Position numbers and translations under genes: made by a program. The notes under the pieces were generated by a model. That model saw only the letters and a program-made list of their open reading frames with translations, ran no database searches and was not told the DNA's origin. From Variovorax sp. (lineage in GTDB: Bacteria; Pseudomonadota; Gammaproteobacteria; Burkholderiales; Burkholderiaceae_C): a DNA stretch of 44,963 bases. The stretch lies in assembly GCA_017744935.1 (NCBI GenBank), contig JAGIAI010000065.1, positions 1 through 44,963 of the forward strand, given 5' to 3'. Of this stretch, positions 44,359 to 44,963 are shown piece by piece (the first letter of the stretch is position 1; every line of letters begins with the position of its first letter).

Positions 44359-44963
<605 letters not shown>

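Overview
The window looks like ordinary chromosomal core of a high-GC betaproteobacterium of the Burkholderiales, most likely Comamonadaceae and probably Variovorax or a close relative. This rests on gene order and protein type: pilMNOPQ-aroK-aroB-dgt; mrcA facing cyaY with lptM-lysA; cytochrome c4 with resB-ccsB (System II cytochrome c maturation) followed by msrP-msrQ; engB opposite cytochrome c4; a tandem pair of lauroyl-acyltransferase-like genes divergent from metK with a SAM-II riboswitch; and CIRCE-controlled groESL. No prophage, CRISPR array, tRNA or rRNA was seen. The only mobile-type gene is one RAYT (REP-associated tyrosine transposase).

Layout. 1-3521: 3'-truncated gltB (minus). 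3522-4399: gltB promoter, a REP-like hairpin and the RAYT gene. 4418-15045: a long minus-strand run, read from pilM: type IV pilus alignment and secretin genes pilMNOPQ, shikimate genes aroK and aroB, a dGTPase-like HD hydrolase, an MFS transporter, a DUF1415 protein and a Methyltransf_32-type methyltransferase. Most joints are 4-nt stop/start overlaps. 15276-19553: mrcA (PBP1A), then cyaY (opposite strand), lptM and lysA, a wall-precursor and wall-synthesis neighbourhood. 19575-25560: msrQ, msrP, ccsB, resB and a dihaem cytochrome c4, all minus, a periplasmic redox block. 25631-27255: engB and an alpha/beta hydrolase. 27249-29020: two lipid A acyltransferase-like genes. 29085-30441: SAM-II riboswitch, metK and its terminator.

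30441-36812 is a minus-strand iron/TonB block: a Fur-box-like site, a siderophore receptor, a PepSY membrane protein, a 68-aa membrane protein with a natural six-histidine run, a second TonB receptor (YncD/PqqU-like) and a phosphoribosyltransferase. 36950-41343 holds a phospholipase D-type lipoprotein, a short-form 6-phosphogluconate dehydrogenase and phosphoglucomutase. 41450-43829 is the least characterised part: a response regulator with no visible partner kinase, an unrecognised secreted protein, two small membrane proteins and an FHA protein. 43888 onward is the heat-shock groES-groL operon, with groL cut by the window end.

I found no clearly new multi-gene system. The most interesting items are the metK leader, where the Shine-Dalgarno region can pair with a segment just 3' of a SAM-II aptamer; the REP-like hairpin beside RAYT and next to a gltB promoter that also fits sigma-54 spacing; the native His6 mini-protein in the iron block; the tightly coupled dgt-MFS-DUF1415-methyltransferase module; and palindromes near the response regulator and FHA genes.
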